DNA from: Pseudomonas rustica
GTDB lineage: Bacteria; Pseudomonadota; Gammaproteobacteria; Pseudomonadales; Pseudomonadaceae
Reading direction: 5' to 3'
Assembly: GCF_018336155.1 (NCBI RefSeq)
Contig: NZ_JAGYHF010000003.1
Coordinates: 186,001-250,000, forward strand
DNA length: 64,000 nt
The translations under genes and the position numbers were made by a program. Positions 27,258-36,772 of the stretch are shown here, in pieces. The notes under the pieces were generated by a model, which saw only the letters and a list, made by a program, of their open reading frames with translations, made no database searches and was not told the DNA's origin. Position 1 is the stretch's first letter, and the number at the start of each line of letters is the position of its first letter.

Positions 27258-28190
27258 ATGGATCGCCCGCGTTTTCGAAAAGCATTTCTTGCTCCACGCT
27301 TCTGGCCGCTCTGGTGCGGCTTGGGGCTTTTGTGGCTGATCGTGCAGCTGCCGTATCCGGCGTTGCTGACCATCGGTCGATTTTTGGGTGCGTTGATGTA
27401 TCGCTTCGCCGGCGACCGGCGGCGCATTGCCAAGCGCAATCTTGAACTGTGCTTCCCGGAAAAATCCGCGGCGGAGCGCAAACGCCTGCTCAAGGAAAAT
27501 TTCGCCTCGACCGGCATCGCTTTTTTTGAAATGGCGATGAGCTGGTGGTGGTCGCGTGAGCGTCTGGCCAAACTGGCCCACGTCGAAGGGCTGGAGCATT
27601 TGCAGAAAGCCCAGCGCGAAGGCAAAGGCGTGATCCTGATGGCGGTGCATTTCACTACGCTGGAAATCGGCGCGGCGTTGCTCGGCCAACAGCACACCAT
27701 CGACGGCATGTACCGCGAGCACAAAAATCCGTTGTTCGATTTCATCCAGCGTCAGGGCCGTGAGCGGCACAATCTTGATTCGCTGGCGGTGGAGCGCGAC
27801 GACGTGCGCGGCATGCTCAAGCTGCTGCGTTCCGGTCGGGCGATCTGGTACGCGCCGGATCAGGACTACGGCGCCAAGCAAAGCATCTTTGTGCCGCTGT
27901 TCGGCATTCAGGCAGCGACGGTGACGGCGACGACCAAATTCGCGCGGCTGGGTAAGGCGCTGGTGGTGCCGTTCACTCAGGAGCGTCTGGCGGACGGCAG
28001 CGGGTATCGGCTGGTGGTGCATCCGCCGTTGGAAGATTTCCCCGGTGAGACCGAAGAAGCCGATTGCCTGCGCATCAACCAATGGGTCGAAGGCGTTTTG
28101 CGCGATTGCCCGGAGCAATACTTATGGGCGCATCGACGCTTCAAGAGCCGGCCACCGGGCGAGCCGAAGTTGTACGCCAAACGCGGTTGA
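27258..28190 (+). CDS. Lipid A lauroyl/late acyltransferase (LpxL/HtrB family)
   Basis: 310 residues. One N-terminal membrane anchor (about 18-45), then the acyltransferase core with the HX4E motif HFTTLE (about 133-138) and the downstream APDQDYG and VPFTQER blocks. It transfers a secondary acyl chain to lipid A at the cytoplasmic face of the inner membrane. It is divergent from minC, as PA3242 is in PAO1. Pseudomonads carry several paralogues, so I do not fix the exact position acylated. Confidence 0.93.
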   Translation: MDRPRFRKAFLAPRFWPLWCGLGLLWLIVQLPYPALLTIGRFLGALMYRFAGDRRRIAKRNLELCFPEKSAAERKRLLKENFASTGIAFFEMAMSWWWSRERLAKLAHVEGLEHLQKAQREGKGVILMAVHFTTLEIGAALLGQQHTIDGMYREHKNPLFDFIQRQGRERHNLDSLAVERDDVRGMLKLLRSGRAIWYAPDQDYGAKQSIFVPLFGIQAATVTATTKFARLGKALVVPFTQERLADGSGYRLVVHPPLEDFPGETEEADCLRINQWVEGVLRDCPEQYLWAHRRFKSRPPGEPKLYAKRG

Positions 28191-28225
28191 TTCACCCCAT
28201 CCCCTAAGCACCACGGAGTGTTGCG

Positions 28226-29398
28226 ATGAGCCCAGCGGAACCGGTCACAGGTTTGATTCTTTCCGGCGGCGGGGCTCGGGCGGCGTATCAAGTGGGCGTG
28301 CTGGCGGCGATTGCCGAATTGTTGCCGGTGGGCGCGGACAATCCGTTCCCGGTGATCGTCGGCACCTCGGCCGGCGCGATCAACGCGGTCAGCCTCGCCA
28401 GCGGCGCCAGCGATTTCCGCGCGGCGATCGAGCGGCTGACACTGTTCTGGCAAGGCTTTCGCAGCCATCGCGTGCTGCGCAGTGACTGGCCCGGCGTGAT
28501 CCGTCAGGCCAGCCGTTTTGTCAGCCACAGCCTGCTTGGCCTCGGTCGGCATCTGCCGGTGGCGCTGCTCAACAGTTCGCCGCTGCGCGACCTGCTCAAC
28601 GAAAAACTGCACCTGCCCGGCATCGCCGAATCCATCGCGCGCAAGCAATTGCATGCGGTGGCGGTGACGGCGTTCGGCTACGAATCGGGGCAGGCGGTGA
28701 CGTTTTATCAGGGCGGCGGCACGATTGATTCGTGGCTGCGCCATCGGCGCATTGGTGTGCCGACGCAACTGTCGGTCGATCATCTGTTGGCCAGCTCGGC
28801 GATTCCGTTGTTGTTCGCGCCGGTGAAAATCGGTGAGGAGTATTTCGGCGACGGCGCGGTGCGGCAATCGGCGCCGATCAGTCCGGCGCTGCACTTGGGC
28901 GCCAGTCGCGTGCTGGTGGTCGGCGTCAGCGGCAACCCGCGCGGTTTCGATCCACAGCAGCCGCTGGAACGCACCTACACCGGGCAACAGCCGACACTTG
29001 CGCAGATCGGCGGGCACATGCTCAACAGCACGTTCATTGACAGCCTGGAGAGCGACATCGAGTTGCTGCAGCGGCTCAACCAGTTCAGTCATCTGATGCC
29101 CGCCGGCACGCCGACACGCGAGTTGGGCGTGGCGCCGGTGGAAGTGCTGGTGATTTCACCGAGTCAGCCGATTGATGAGATCGCGGCGCGGCATCGCCAG
29201 GAATTGCCGGCGGCGTTGCGTTTGTTTTTGCGTGGGCCGGGGGCGACGAAGACGAGCGGGGCGGGGGTGTTGAGTTATCTGTTGTTCGAGGCGGGGTATT
29301 GCAGCGAGTTGATTGATTTGGGGCGAAGGGATGCGTTGGCCAAGCGTGAGGAGTTGTGCCGGTTTTTGGGGATATCTGAGGCAGTCGTTCCAACCTGA
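28226..29398 (+). CDS. Patatin-like phospholipase
   Basis: 390 residues. Oxyanion loop SGGGARAAYQVG (about 12-23), nucleophile elbow GTSAGA (about 48-53) and the dyad aspartate in FGDGAVR (about 208-214). Family members hydrolyse phospholipids or lipid esters; no secretion signal is visible, so it is probably cytoplasmic or membrane-associated. It follows the lipid A acyltransferase by 35 bases on the same strand and is likely co-transcribed, which suggests a role in envelope lipid turnover. Confidence 0.9.
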   Translation: MSPAEPVTGLILSGGGARAAYQVGVLAAIAELLPVGADNPFPVIVGTSAGAINAVSLASGASDFRAAIERLTLFWQGFRSHRVLRSDWPGVIRQASRFVSHSLLGLGRHLPVALLNSSPLRDLLNEKLHLPGIAESIARKQLHAVAVTAFGYESGQAVTFYQGGGTIDSWLRHRRIGVPTQLSVDHLLASSAIPLLFAPVKIGEEYFGDGAVRQSAPISPALHLGASRVLVVGVSGNPRGFDPQQPLERTYTGQQPTLAQIGGHMLNSTFIDSLESDIELLQRLNQFSHLMPAGTPTRELGVAPVEVLVISPSQPIDEIAARHRQELPAALRLFLRGPGATKTSGAGVLSYLLFEAGYCSELIDLGRRDALAKREELCRFLGISEAVVPT

Positions 29399-29413
29399 AG
29401 TCTGCTTTGAGCC

Positions 29414-29512
29414 CATTCGCGAGCAAGCTCGCTCCCACAGGGTTCGGCGTCGTATGCGCAATTCGCATTCAACATAGAACCACTGTGGGAGCGAGCTTGC
29501 TCGCGAAGGCGT
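29414..29512. repeat. REP pair, inverted (family 1)
   Basis: TTCGCGAGCAAGCTCGCTCC (29416-29435) faces an inverted copy at 29484-29508. It lies between the convergent patatin and porin genes and probably ends both messages. Confidence 0.88.
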
Positions 29513-29531
29513 CCTTGCGGACGCCGCCGGA

Positions 29532-30317
29532 TCAGAAGTGGAACTTCACCAGGAAGCTGGTCACGTTCTGATTGGTGGTGAACGCACGGGTGTCGTCGAT
29601 CCCGTACTTGTCTTTCCAGTAGTCGTACTCAACACCGACGTACAGCTGCTTCTCGCCGAAATTGAGCGCCTTGCCCAGGTCGTATTTGACCTGTGGGTTG
29701 AAGTGCAGGTTGGCTTTGTATTCGCCACGGTTGTTTTCGTCGTTGTCGACGACCCAGTCCATGTAACCGTCGATCAGCACGTTCGAGTCGCCGACCGGGA
29801 TGGTGTAGGACCAGACCGGGGTGATCTGCCAGACGTTGTCACCCGGGCGCGAGCCTTCGGTGTGGCGCTGGTAGAAGTTCAGCTGGAAGTAGTCGAAGCC
29901 CGGAATGGCCAGGTCGAAGCCAGGACCGATCAGGTAGGACTCGGTGTCACCCTCGCCGAACTCGTAGGTCATCGCCAGCAGGACGTCTTTGATCGGGCCG
30001 AATTCGATCTTCTGGTCGAGTACCTTGCCCAGCGAGATGCGTGGCTGGAACTCGCCGTAGTAGGTGTTCGGGCCGTTGTTGAAGTCCTTGTCACCGTTAT
30101 AGAAGATCTTGTCGACGAACAGGAAGTTGTCCCCATACTTCCACGCATCGGCGTGCTCGAAGGTGACGGTCTGCTGGATCGCAGGATTGACCTTGAAGTC
30201 CTTACCGTAGAGGTAGGTCAGGCTGTTGTTCTGCCACTGCAGCAGGCCATCGGCCATGGCCTGGCCGCCGGCCAACATCGATCCCGCAAGCATCAGGCTG
30301 GTGCACGTACGTTTCAT
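29532..30317 (-). CDS. Tsx-family outer membrane nucleoside channel, copy 1
   Basis: 261 residues with a signal peptide (cleavage near AMA-DGL, residue 22) and alternating beta-strands ending in a C-terminal phenylalanine (FLVKFHF), the outer-membrane barrel sorting signal. The mature start LLQWQNNSLTYLYGKDF and the central VLIDGYMDWVVDND are typical of the Tsx/OmpK nucleoside-specific channel family. It should let nucleosides or purine bases through the outer membrane. Equal in length and closely similar to the gene upstream, so the two are tandem duplicates at the edge of the purine catabolism cluster. Confidence 0.88.
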   Translation of the reverse strand: MKRTCTSLMLAGSMLAGGQAMADGLLQWQNNSLTYLYGKDFKVNPAIQQTVTFEHADAWKYGDNFLFVDKIFYNGDKDFNNGPNTYYGEFQPRISLGKVLDQKIEFGPIKDVLLAMTYEFGEGDTESYLIGPGFDLAIPGFDYFQLNFYQRHTEGSRPGDNVWQITPVWSYTIPVGDSNVLIDGYMDWVVDNDENNRGEYKANLHFNPQVKYDLGKALNFGEKQLYVGVEYDYWKDKYGIDDTRAFTTNQNVTSFLVKFHF

Positions 30318-30691
30318 TCGGTTGCTCCCAAAGTAGGTGTTCCACGTTTATTTTTTTTAAGATCGGCGCTCTGGTGTGGCGCCTTTTTTCGTTACTGCAA
30401 AAGTCATCCAATCGGTCAGCTTTGCTGGTGTTAGCAAGAGCTGGGCCAAGGCTTTTCGAAAAGCAAAAAAACGCCCGTCGGCTGCTGCAAAACAGTCGAT
30501 TGAGCGTGTTTTCGGGATGCCTCGGTACTGGCCGGGGCCGGGATAAGTTGGCCCGTTGGTCAGGAATTAAATCCGGGCTTTTTTTTAGACCGAATTCATG
30601 AGGCCGCGGAGAATACTGACTCCTCGGCCAGCTCTCAAGTGCCCCGCAACAGAGCACCGACGACAGGTATGGGGCACGGTTGCGGGTCATC
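30318..30691. other. 374-base gap between the two Tsx genes with several stem-loops
   Basis: No reading frame is supported. On the plus strand a stem GGCGC/GCGCC (30366-30379) is followed by six T, and a stem GCCCG/CGGGC (30551-30578) is followed by eight T. On the minus strand seven T follow the GC-rich stretch near 30471-30478 and may end the upstream Tsx message. Two plus-strand terminator-like elements between two minus-strand genes could mark a small RNA. Confidence 0.5.
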
Positions 30692-31477
30692 TTAAAAATG
30701 CACCTTCACCAGCAGGCTGGCGGTGTTCTGATTGGTGTCGAGGTTGTGGCTGCTTTCGACGCCGTATTTGTTCTTCCAGTAGCTGTATTCGGTGCCGACG
30801 TACAACTGCTTCTGACTCCAGCCCAGGGCTTTGCCGAGGTCATATTTGATCTGCGGATTGATGTGCAGGTTGGCGTGATAGGTGCCGCGCGAGTTCTCGT
30901 CGTTGTCGACCACCCAATCCAGATAGCCATCGATCAGCACGTCGGAATTGCCCACGGGAATGCTGTAAGACCAGCCGGGGGTGATCTGCCACACGCCGTC
31001 GCCGGGGCGCGGGCCTTCGGTCTGGCGGCGGAAGATATTGAGGGTGACGTAGTTGAAGCCGGGCACCTTGAGGTCGAAGCCCGGGCCGATCAGGTAGGCC
31101 TCGCTTTCACCTTCGCCGTACTCGTAGGTCATCGCCAGCAGCACGTCTTTGATCGGGCCGAATTCGATCTTCTGGTCGAAGATCTTGCCGAACGAGAAGC
31201 GTGGGGTGAATTCGCCGTAAAAGGTGTGCGGGCCTTTGTTGCGGTCTTCTTCGCCGTTGTAGAAGATTTTGTCGACGAAGAGAAAGTTGTCGCCATATTT
31301 CCACTTGTCGGCGTGCTCGAACGTGACCGTCTGCTGGATCGACGGGTTGATCGCGAAATTCTTGCCGTACAGGTAGCTGAGGCTGTTGGTTTGCCACAGC
31401 AGTAAATCGCCAGCCATGGCTTGACTCGCGGCCAGCAGGCCACCACCCAACAGCATGTTTGTCTGTGTACGAATCAT
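30692..31477 (-). CDS. Tsx-family outer membrane nucleoside channel, copy 2
   Basis: 261 residues with a signal peptide ending near AMA-GDL (residue 22) and a C-terminal phenylalanine (LLVKVHF). The barrel aligns without gaps to copy 1 over its whole length; by eye most positions are identical, with differences concentrated in the strands facing residues 150-165 and near the C-terminus. Directly downstream of the NCS2 permease on the same strand, it fits as the outer-membrane entry route for the same purines. Different loops may give different solute preference. Confidence 0.88.
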   Translation of the reverse strand: MIRTQTNMLLGGGLLAASQAMAGDLLLWQTNSLSYLYGKNFAINPSIQQTVTFEHADKWKYGDNFLFVDKIFYNGEEDRNKGPHTFYGEFTPRFSFGKIFDQKIEFGPIKDVLLAMTYEYGEGESEAYLIGPGFDLKVPGFNYVTLNIFRRQTEGPRPGDGVWQITPGWSYSIPVGNSDVLIDGYLDWVVDNDENSRGTYHANLHINPQIKYDLGKALGWSQKQLYVGTEYSYWKNKYGVESSHNLDTNQNTASLLVKVHF

Positions 31478-31529
31478 CTGTTGCTCCCTCTTGTTTTTAT
31501 TGTTTGAGGCGCAGAGCTGTTGCTTGCCC

Positions 31530-31622
31530 TTGTGGGAGCGGGCTTGCTCGCGAATGCGTTCTTCCAGTCAACGGATGGGTTGAATGTCACACCGCTTTCG
31601 CGAGCAAGCCCGCTCCCACATG
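31530..31622. repeat. REP pair, inverted (family 1)
   Basis: TGTGGGAGCGGGCTTGCTCG (31531-31550) faces its inverted copy ending at 31621. It lies between the xanthine/urate permease and the second porin. Confidence 0.9.
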
Positions 31623-31640
31623 GGGATATCTTTGTTGCTG

Positions 31641-32999
31641 TTAGTGCTGGTGTGCGTGGCAGTCGTTGATGGCCGCGCGCTCTTTGCCGCCGAGAATGTT
31701 GAACAGCAGGTTCAGCGTCAGCGCGCTGAGCGTTGCCATGGCGATGCCGCTGTGGGTAATCGGGCTCATCCACAGCGGCAGGTGCGCGAAGAACTCAGGA
31801 CGCACCACCGGGATCAGGCCCATGCCGATGCTCACCGCGACCAGCAACTGGTTGCGACGGTCACCGATGTCGGCTTCTTGCAGAATCTTGATGCCGGTCG
31901 CGGCGACCATGCCGAACATCGCAATCGCTGCGCCGCCGAGTACCGCCGGTGGAATCGATGCCACCAGGAACGCGGCTTTCGGCAGCAGGCTCAGGACGAT
32001 CAGCAAGCCACCGGCAACGATGGTCACCGAGCGGCAGCGCACGCCGGTCATCTGCACCAGGCCGATGTTTTGCGCGAACGAGGAGTGGGTGAAGGTGTTG
32101 AAGAAACCGGCGACAAACGAGGCGCCAGCATCACACAGCAAGCCGCGACGCAGCATGCGCGGGCAGACTTCCTGGCCGGTGATTTTGCCCAGCGCGAGGA
32201 ACATCCCGGTGGACTCGACGAAGATGATCACCACCACCAGGCACATCGACAGGATCGGCGCGAGTTCGAATTTCGGCATGCCGAAATGCAGCGGGGTGAC
32301 GAACTGAATCCATGGTGCGTTGGCCATGCCGCTGAGGTCGACCATACCGATCACGCCGCACAGGATGTAGCCGAAGCACATACCGATCAGTACGGAAATG
32401 TTGACCCAGAAACCGCGCATGAAGCGGTGCACCAGCAGAATGGTGCCCAATACCAGGGCGGCGATGGCCAGATAAATCGGTGAACCGAATTGCGTAGCGC
32501 CTGCACCGCCGCCAGCCCAATTTACGGCGACGGGGAACAGCGACAAACCGATCGAGGTGATGACCGTGCCGGTCACCAGAGGCGGGAAGAAGCGTACGAC
32601 CTTGGACATGAATGGCGCGATGATCATGCCGAAGAAACCGGCGGCGATCGTTGCGCCAAAGATGCCTTGCAGGCCGATACCGGGCATGCCGGCCATGGCG
32701 ACCATGCTGCCGACAGCGGCAAAACTGGCGCCCATCATCACCGGCATGCGAATGCCCATCGGGCCGATGCCCATGGATTGCACGATGGTGGCGACACCGG
32801 CGACCAGCAGGTCGGCGTTGATCAGGAAGGCAATTTCTTCACGAGTCAGGCCAGCGGCCTGTCCAATGATCAGCGGCACCGCGATGGCACCACCGTACAT
32901 CAGCAGAACATGTTGCAAACCGACCAGGATCAGTTGCAAAAGGGGCAATCGCTGAATGGCGGGTGCGTCGGGGATGCGCGCTTTGGACAGCTCGGACAT
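31641..32999 (-). CDS. NCS2 xanthine/urate permease
   Basis: 452 residues with about fourteen membrane helices. Family signatures: LQHVLLMYGGAIAVPLIIG (about 28-46) and the substrate-site stretch FVESTGMFLALGKITGQ (about 262-278). NCS2 symporters bring purine bases in with protons. The subgroup looks like xanthine or uric acid transporters (PbuX, UacT) rather than uracil ones. Placement just downstream of the urate hydroxylase gene favours urate or xanthine as substrate. Inner membrane. Confidence 0.9.
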   Translation of the reverse strand: MSELSKARIPDAPAIQRLPLLQLILVGLQHVLLMYGGAIAVPLIIGQAAGLTREEIAFLINADLLVAGVATIVQSMGIGPMGIRMPVMMGASFAAVGSMVAMAGMPGIGLQGIFGATIAAGFFGMIIAPFMSKVVRFFPPLVTGTVITSIGLSLFPVAVNWAGGGAGATQFGSPIYLAIAALVLGTILLVHRFMRGFWVNISVLIGMCFGYILCGVIGMVDLSGMANAPWIQFVTPLHFGMPKFELAPILSMCLVVVIIFVESTGMFLALGKITGQEVCPRMLRRGLLCDAGASFVAGFFNTFTHSSFAQNIGLVQMTGVRCRSVTIVAGGLLIVLSLLPKAAFLVASIPPAVLGGAAIAMFGMVAATGIKILQEADIGDRRNQLLVAVSIGMGLIPVVRPEFFAHLPLWMSPITHSGIAMATLSALTLNLLFNILGGKERAAINDCHAHQH

Positions 33000-33092
33000 G
33001 CAACACCTCAGATCTTTTTATTCTTGTGATTGAACAGCTGCCGGGTTGCTCGCAGCTGTTTCTTTGCATCAGGTAAAACCGCGTTGCGGCTA

Positions 33093-33161
33093 TTCGCGGG
33101 CAAGCCTTGCTCCTACAGGATTCAGGTGATCCTGGTAGGAGCAAGGCTTGCCCGCGAAGCT
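33093..33161. repeat. REP pair, inverted (family 1 variant)
   Basis: TTCGCGGGCAAGCCTTGCTC (33093-33112) faces an inverted copy at 33135-33158, between puuD and the permease. Confidence 0.85.
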
Positions 33162-33166
33162 TTTGC

Positions 33167-34474
33167 TTAGTTGGTCTGGGCTCCCTGCACAATCCAGGCG
33201 CCGATCAGGTCGCGTTCCTGCTGGGTCATCTGTGTGATGTTGCCCAGTGGCATGATCTGACTGGTGACCGCTTGTGCCTGAATCCGCGCCGCGTTCTGGC
33301 GGATCTGCTCAGGGGTGTCGAACATCACACCCGCTGGCGCTGCGCTGAACAACGGACTGGTCGGCTTGGCCGAGTGGCAAACCGCGCAGCGTTCTTGAAT
33401 CACGCTGTGCACTTTGTCAAAGCCAGGGCCGGCGTTGGAGGCTTGTGCCGGTGCAGCAGGTTCGGCAGGGGCTGCCGGTGCCGCTTCAGCCGGTTTCGCG
33501 CCACCACCCAAAGCCGTTTCCGGCAGCGGTTGGTACTCGATTTTTGCTGGAGCCTTGGCCACTTCCGGAGCGGTCGACATCGGCGTTGGGCCGGTGACGT
33601 ACGCCAGCGTGATCATGCCTACCGCTGCAACCGGCAGAGTCCAGGCAAACTTGTGGCTGTCGTGACGGGTGTTGAAGTAGTGACGCACCAACACCGCCAA
33701 CACCGCGATCCCGGCCAGGATCAACCAGTTGTACTGGCTGCCATAGGTGCTCGGGAAGTGGTTGCTGATCATGATGAACAGCACCGGCAGGGTGAAGTAG
33801 TTGTTGTGACGCGAACGCAGCAAGCCTTTGGCCGGCAGTGCCGGATCCGGCGTGCGGTTCTCGGCAATCGCCGCCACCAGTGCGCGTTGCGCCGGCATGA
33901 TGATGCGGAACACGTTACCGACCATGATGGTGCCGATGATCGCGCCGACGTGCAGGTACGCACCACGACCGCTGAACACTTTGCTGAAGCCATACGCCGC
34001 GCCGATGATCAACACGAACAGGATGAAGCCGAGCAGAGCAGGGCGTTTGCCCAAGGCCGAGTCGCACAGGAAGGAGTAGATGAACCAGCCGAGGAACAGC
34101 GAGCCGATACCGATGGCCACGCCTTCAGGGCCGCTCAGTGTGCTGCCCGGAGCCAGCAGGTAGAGCGTTGGATTGGAGTAGAACACCACGCACAGCAGCG
34201 CGATACCCGACATCCAGGTGAAGTAGGCTTCCCATTTGAACCAGTGCAGGTTCTCCGGCATTGCCGGCGGGGCCAGTTTGTATTTTTCGAGGTGATAGAT
34301 ACCGCCACCGTGGATCGCCCACAGGTCACCGGCCAGACCGGTTTTCGGGTTGACGCGGTTGAGGTTGTTCTCCAGCCAGACGAAGTAGAACGACGCGCCG
34401 ATCCAGGCCACGCCAGTAATCATGTGAACCCAGCGCACGCTCAGGTTCAGCCATTCCAACAGATGTGCTTCCAC
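33167..34474 (-). CDS. puuD: Membrane urate hydroxylase PuuD with cytochrome c domain
   Basis: 435 residues. About eight or nine membrane helices (1-300), starting with the conserved WVHMITGVAWIGASFYFVW, then a proline/alanine-rich linker (about 320-345) and a C-terminal cytochrome c with the haem site CAVCHS (about 363-368) and a later methionine in QIMPLGN as probable axial ligand. PuuD oxidises urate to 5-hydroxyisourate and passes electrons to the respiratory chain instead of making peroxide. The next enzyme in the pathway, HiuH, is encoded at 38139. Confidence 0.93.
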   Translation of the reverse strand: MEAHLLEWLNLSVRWVHMITGVAWIGASFYFVWLENNLNRVNPKTGLAGDLWAIHGGGIYHLEKYKLAPPAMPENLHWFKWEAYFTWMSGIALLCVVFYSNPTLYLLAPGSTLSGPEGVAIGIGSLFLGWFIYSFLCDSALGKRPALLGFILFVLIIGAAYGFSKVFSGRGAYLHVGAIIGTIMVGNVFRIIMPAQRALVAAIAENRTPDPALPAKGLLRSRHNNYFTLPVLFIMISNHFPSTYGSQYNWLILAGIAVLAVLVRHYFNTRHDSHKFAWTLPVAAVGMITLAYVTGPTPMSTAPEVAKAPAKIEYQPLPETALGGGAKPAEAAPAAPAEPAAPAQASNAGPGFDKVHSVIQERCAVCHSAKPTSPLFSAAPAGVMFDTPEQIRQNAARIQAQAVTSQIMPLGNITQMTQQERDLIGAWIVQGAQTN

Positions 34475-34525
34475 AGTCTTTACCTCTCGCCTGTCACTCT
34501 TGTTGTCGAGTGATCAGACCTTCTC

Positions 34526-35029
34526 TTATTGGTGGGGGGCGAGGAACAGACGCTCTTCCTCTTTGAAAAAATGCTCATCGCAGTTATTGCCTGTGCCACT
34601 GCGATCAACCACCAGGAAGTCATCCCGCTTTTCGATCGTCAGCACCGGATGGTGCCAAACGCCGCGATGGTAATTAATGCCCTGCCTGCCATTGGTGACG
34701 AAGGCGCGGACCAAGCCTGATACAGGTTCATCGCCAACTGGCGCGACCACGATCAGAAAGGGGTTGCCGAGCAGCGGTATGAAAGCCTGGCTGCCCAGCG
34801 GATGGCGTTCCAGCATGCAAACGGTCAGTGGCATGTCCTGCGCGTCGGCGCGGAAGATGCTGATGATCGCGTTGTCCTCAGGCTGAGCGGTTTCGACCGT
34901 CGCCAGTTTATGGAAGCGCATGGTCGAACCGTTGTTGATCATGAAGTGATCGCTGCCGTCGGTTTCGATCACGTCACCGAAAGGGGCGAAGGCTTCTTTG
35001 GTCAGCGGTTCAATCGTTAGTGTGCGCAT
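34526..35029 (-). CDS. allA: Ureidoglycolate lyase
   Basis: 167 residues, full length for the AllA family. Starts MRTLTIEPLTKEAFAPFGDV and carries the conserved NYHRGVWHHPVL (about 138-149) with metal-site histidines. It splits ureidoglycolate into glyoxylate and urea, the last step of this pathway. Cytoplasmic. It lies 51 bases upstream of puuD and downstream of alc, whose product is its substrate. Confidence 0.93.
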   Translation of the reverse strand: MRTLTIEPLTKEAFAPFGDVIETDGSDHFMINNGSTMRFHKLATVETAQPEDNAIISIFRADAQDMPLTVCMLERHPLGSQAFIPLLGNPFLIVVAPVGDEPVSGLVRAFVTNGRQGINYHRGVWHHPVLTIEKRDDFLVVDRSGTGNNCDEHFFKEEERLFLAPHQ

Positions 35030-35049
35030 GCTGTTCTTCTTTTCGTTGA

Positions 35050-35162
35050 GTGATCGTTCCCACGCTCCGCGTGGGAATGCAGCCCGTGACGCTCCGCGTC
35101 ACATCCAAAACGGACGCAGAGCGTCCAGTGATGCGTTCCCACGCAGAGCGTGGGAACGATCA
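35050..35162. repeat. REP-like palindromes, family 3
   Basis: GATCGTTCCCACGCTCCGCG (35052-35071) recurs inverted at 35135-35161, with a second inner palindrome (GACGCTCCGCGTC and GGACGCAGAGCGTCC). Between alc and allA, inside the operon. Confidence 0.85.
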
Positions 35163-35170
35163 GTGCGGTG

Positions 35171-36166
35171 TTATTTAGCGACCTTGCCGAGAACGCGCAG
35201 GCGGCTCACGCCACCGTCCGGGAACACGTTCAGGCGGATGTGGGTAATCGGGCCCAGTGCTTTGATCTGCTCGACGAAGGTGTGCTCGGCGTGCATTTCC
35301 AGCTTCTGGCTTGGCAGCAGATCGCGCCAGAACAGCGACTGGGTTTCGATCTGGCTGTCAGTACCGCCTTTCACGAACGCGCCCTGGATCGAGCAGGTGT
35401 CCGGGTAGTTGCCTTTGAAGTGCAGGGTGTCGACGACGATCTTCTCGATCTCGCCCGGGTGACCCAGCGCGACGATGACCCAGTCATTGCCCGGCGTACG
35501 ACGACGTGCAGTTTCCCAGCCGTCGCCCATGTTGATGCCACGGCCCGGGTTGAGGATGTTGCTCATGCGGCCGAAGTGTTCGTCGGAGCAGGCGAGGGCG
35601 CGGCCACCGTTGAGGGCTGCTGCCAGATCGACTTGCTCGTTGTCGCCAACGGCCGACCAGTCGCGATGCGGCACACCGTACACGCGCAGACGGGCAACAC
35701 CGCCGTCCGGGTAGATGTTGAAGCGCAGGTGGCTGAACGCTTGGTCGTTGCTGATTTCGTGGTAGTGGTGGCTGTTGCCCTGCAGCTCGACGGCCGACAG
35801 CACTTCAGTCCACTGAGTGTTGTCATCAGGCTCGCCCGAGGCCAGGAAGCACGCTTCCAGCGAGGCCGATGGCGGGAAGTTGCCGGTGAAGAATGAAGTG
35901 TCGATGTCCACGCCTTTGATCGAGCCCGGTACGCCCAGACGGATCACTGCGCTGTCGAAGCCTTCGAAGCGCTTGCGGCGCGATTCCCAGCCGTCCATCC
36001 ACTTGCCGTTGTCATCGAACACGCCCTCCTTCCATACGGCCGGGGTCGGTTGGAACAGACGATTGGCGTCTGCGAACCAGTCATCGGTGACCGAGATGAT
36101 TTTGGTGCCCAGACGGGCATCGGCCAGGTTGACGAACTTCTCGAAAGGTACGGCGTAAGCTTTCAT
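35171..36166 (-). CDS. alc: Allantoicase
   Basis: 331 residues made of two homologous jelly-roll repeats (about 25-170 and 195-325), recognisable from [20 protein letters not shown] in the first and [20 protein letters not shown] in the second, each followed by an FxGNxP motif. This is the family architecture. It hydrolyses allantoate to ureidoglycolate and urea. Cytoplasmic. It lies between uraD and allA, consistent with pathway order. Confidence 0.95.
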   Translation of the reverse strand: MKAYAVPFEKFVNLADARLGTKIISVTDDWFADANRLFQPTPAVWKEGVFDDNGKWMDGWESRRKRFEGFDSAVIRLGVPGSIKGVDIDTSFFTGNFPPSASLEACFLASGEPDDNTQWTEVLSAVELQGNSHHYHEISNDQAFSHLRFNIYPDGGVARLRVYGVPHRDWSAVGDNEQVDLAAALNGGRALACSDEHFGRMSNILNPGRGINMGDGWETARRRTPGNDWVIVALGHPGEIEKIVVDTLHFKGNYPDTCSIQGAFVKGGTDSQIETQSLFWRDLLPSQKLEMHAEHTFVEQIKALGPITHIRLNVFPDGGVSRLRVLGKVAK

Positions 36167-36256
36167 TCTTCTTGTCTGCCTTTAAATAAGTGGCTGGGGA
36201 TGCTTGCAGGGCCCTGGGAAACACAAGCGTTCTAGAGGTTTCTCGGGCCAGGCTCG

Positions 36257-36772
36257 CTATAGGGTCAGTAAACGGAACAGGGCAATCTTGTTGATCTCCG
36301 CCAGCGCACATTTGAACTCGGTGTCTTGCGAGTTGTGAATGCGCGTTTCGAACGCCGCGAGGATCTGATGCCGGTTGCTGCCTTTTACCGCCATGATGAA
36401 GGGAAACTTGAACTTGGCTTTGTAGGCGTCGTTCAGCTCGGTGAAGCGCTGGAACTCTTCGGCCGTGCATTGGTGAATACCGGCGCCAGCTTGTTCATTG
36501 GTGCTGGCTTCGGTCAGTTGGCCCTGGACGGCAGCTTTGCCGGCCAGGTCCGGGTGAGCGTTGATCAGCGCCAGTTGACTGGCGTGATCGGCGCTCAACA
36601 GGATGTCGCTCATGCGCTGGTGCAGGGTTTCGATCTCGTCGATCGAAGCGTCCGCGCCCAGGTCGTAGGCCTTCTCGGCCACCCATGGCGAATGTTCGTA
36701 GATGTCGGCGAAAGCTTTGACGAAAGCGTCGCGGCTCAGGGTCGACGGTTGCAGGGTTTGAAAGCGGCTCAT
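36257..36772 (-). CDS. uraD: OHCU decarboxylase
   Basis: 171 residues. Catalytic and binding motifs of the family: INAHPDLAGK (about 69-78), SxNEQAGAG near 90 and KFPFIMAVKG (about 122-131). It decarboxylates 2-oxo-4-hydroxy-4-carboxy-5-ureidoimidazoline, the HiuH product, to S-allantoin. The ATG overlaps the puuE stop by four bases, so the two are translationally coupled, and both act in consecutive steps. Confidence 0.95.
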   Translation of the reverse strand: MSRFQTLQPSTLSRDAFVKAFADIYEHSPWVAEKAYDLGADASIDEIETLHQRMSDILLSADHASQLALINAHPDLAGKAAVQGQLTEASTNEQAGAGIHQCTAEEFQRFTELNDAYKAKFKFPFIMAVKGSNRHQILAAFETRIHNSQDTEFKCALAEINKIALFRLLTL

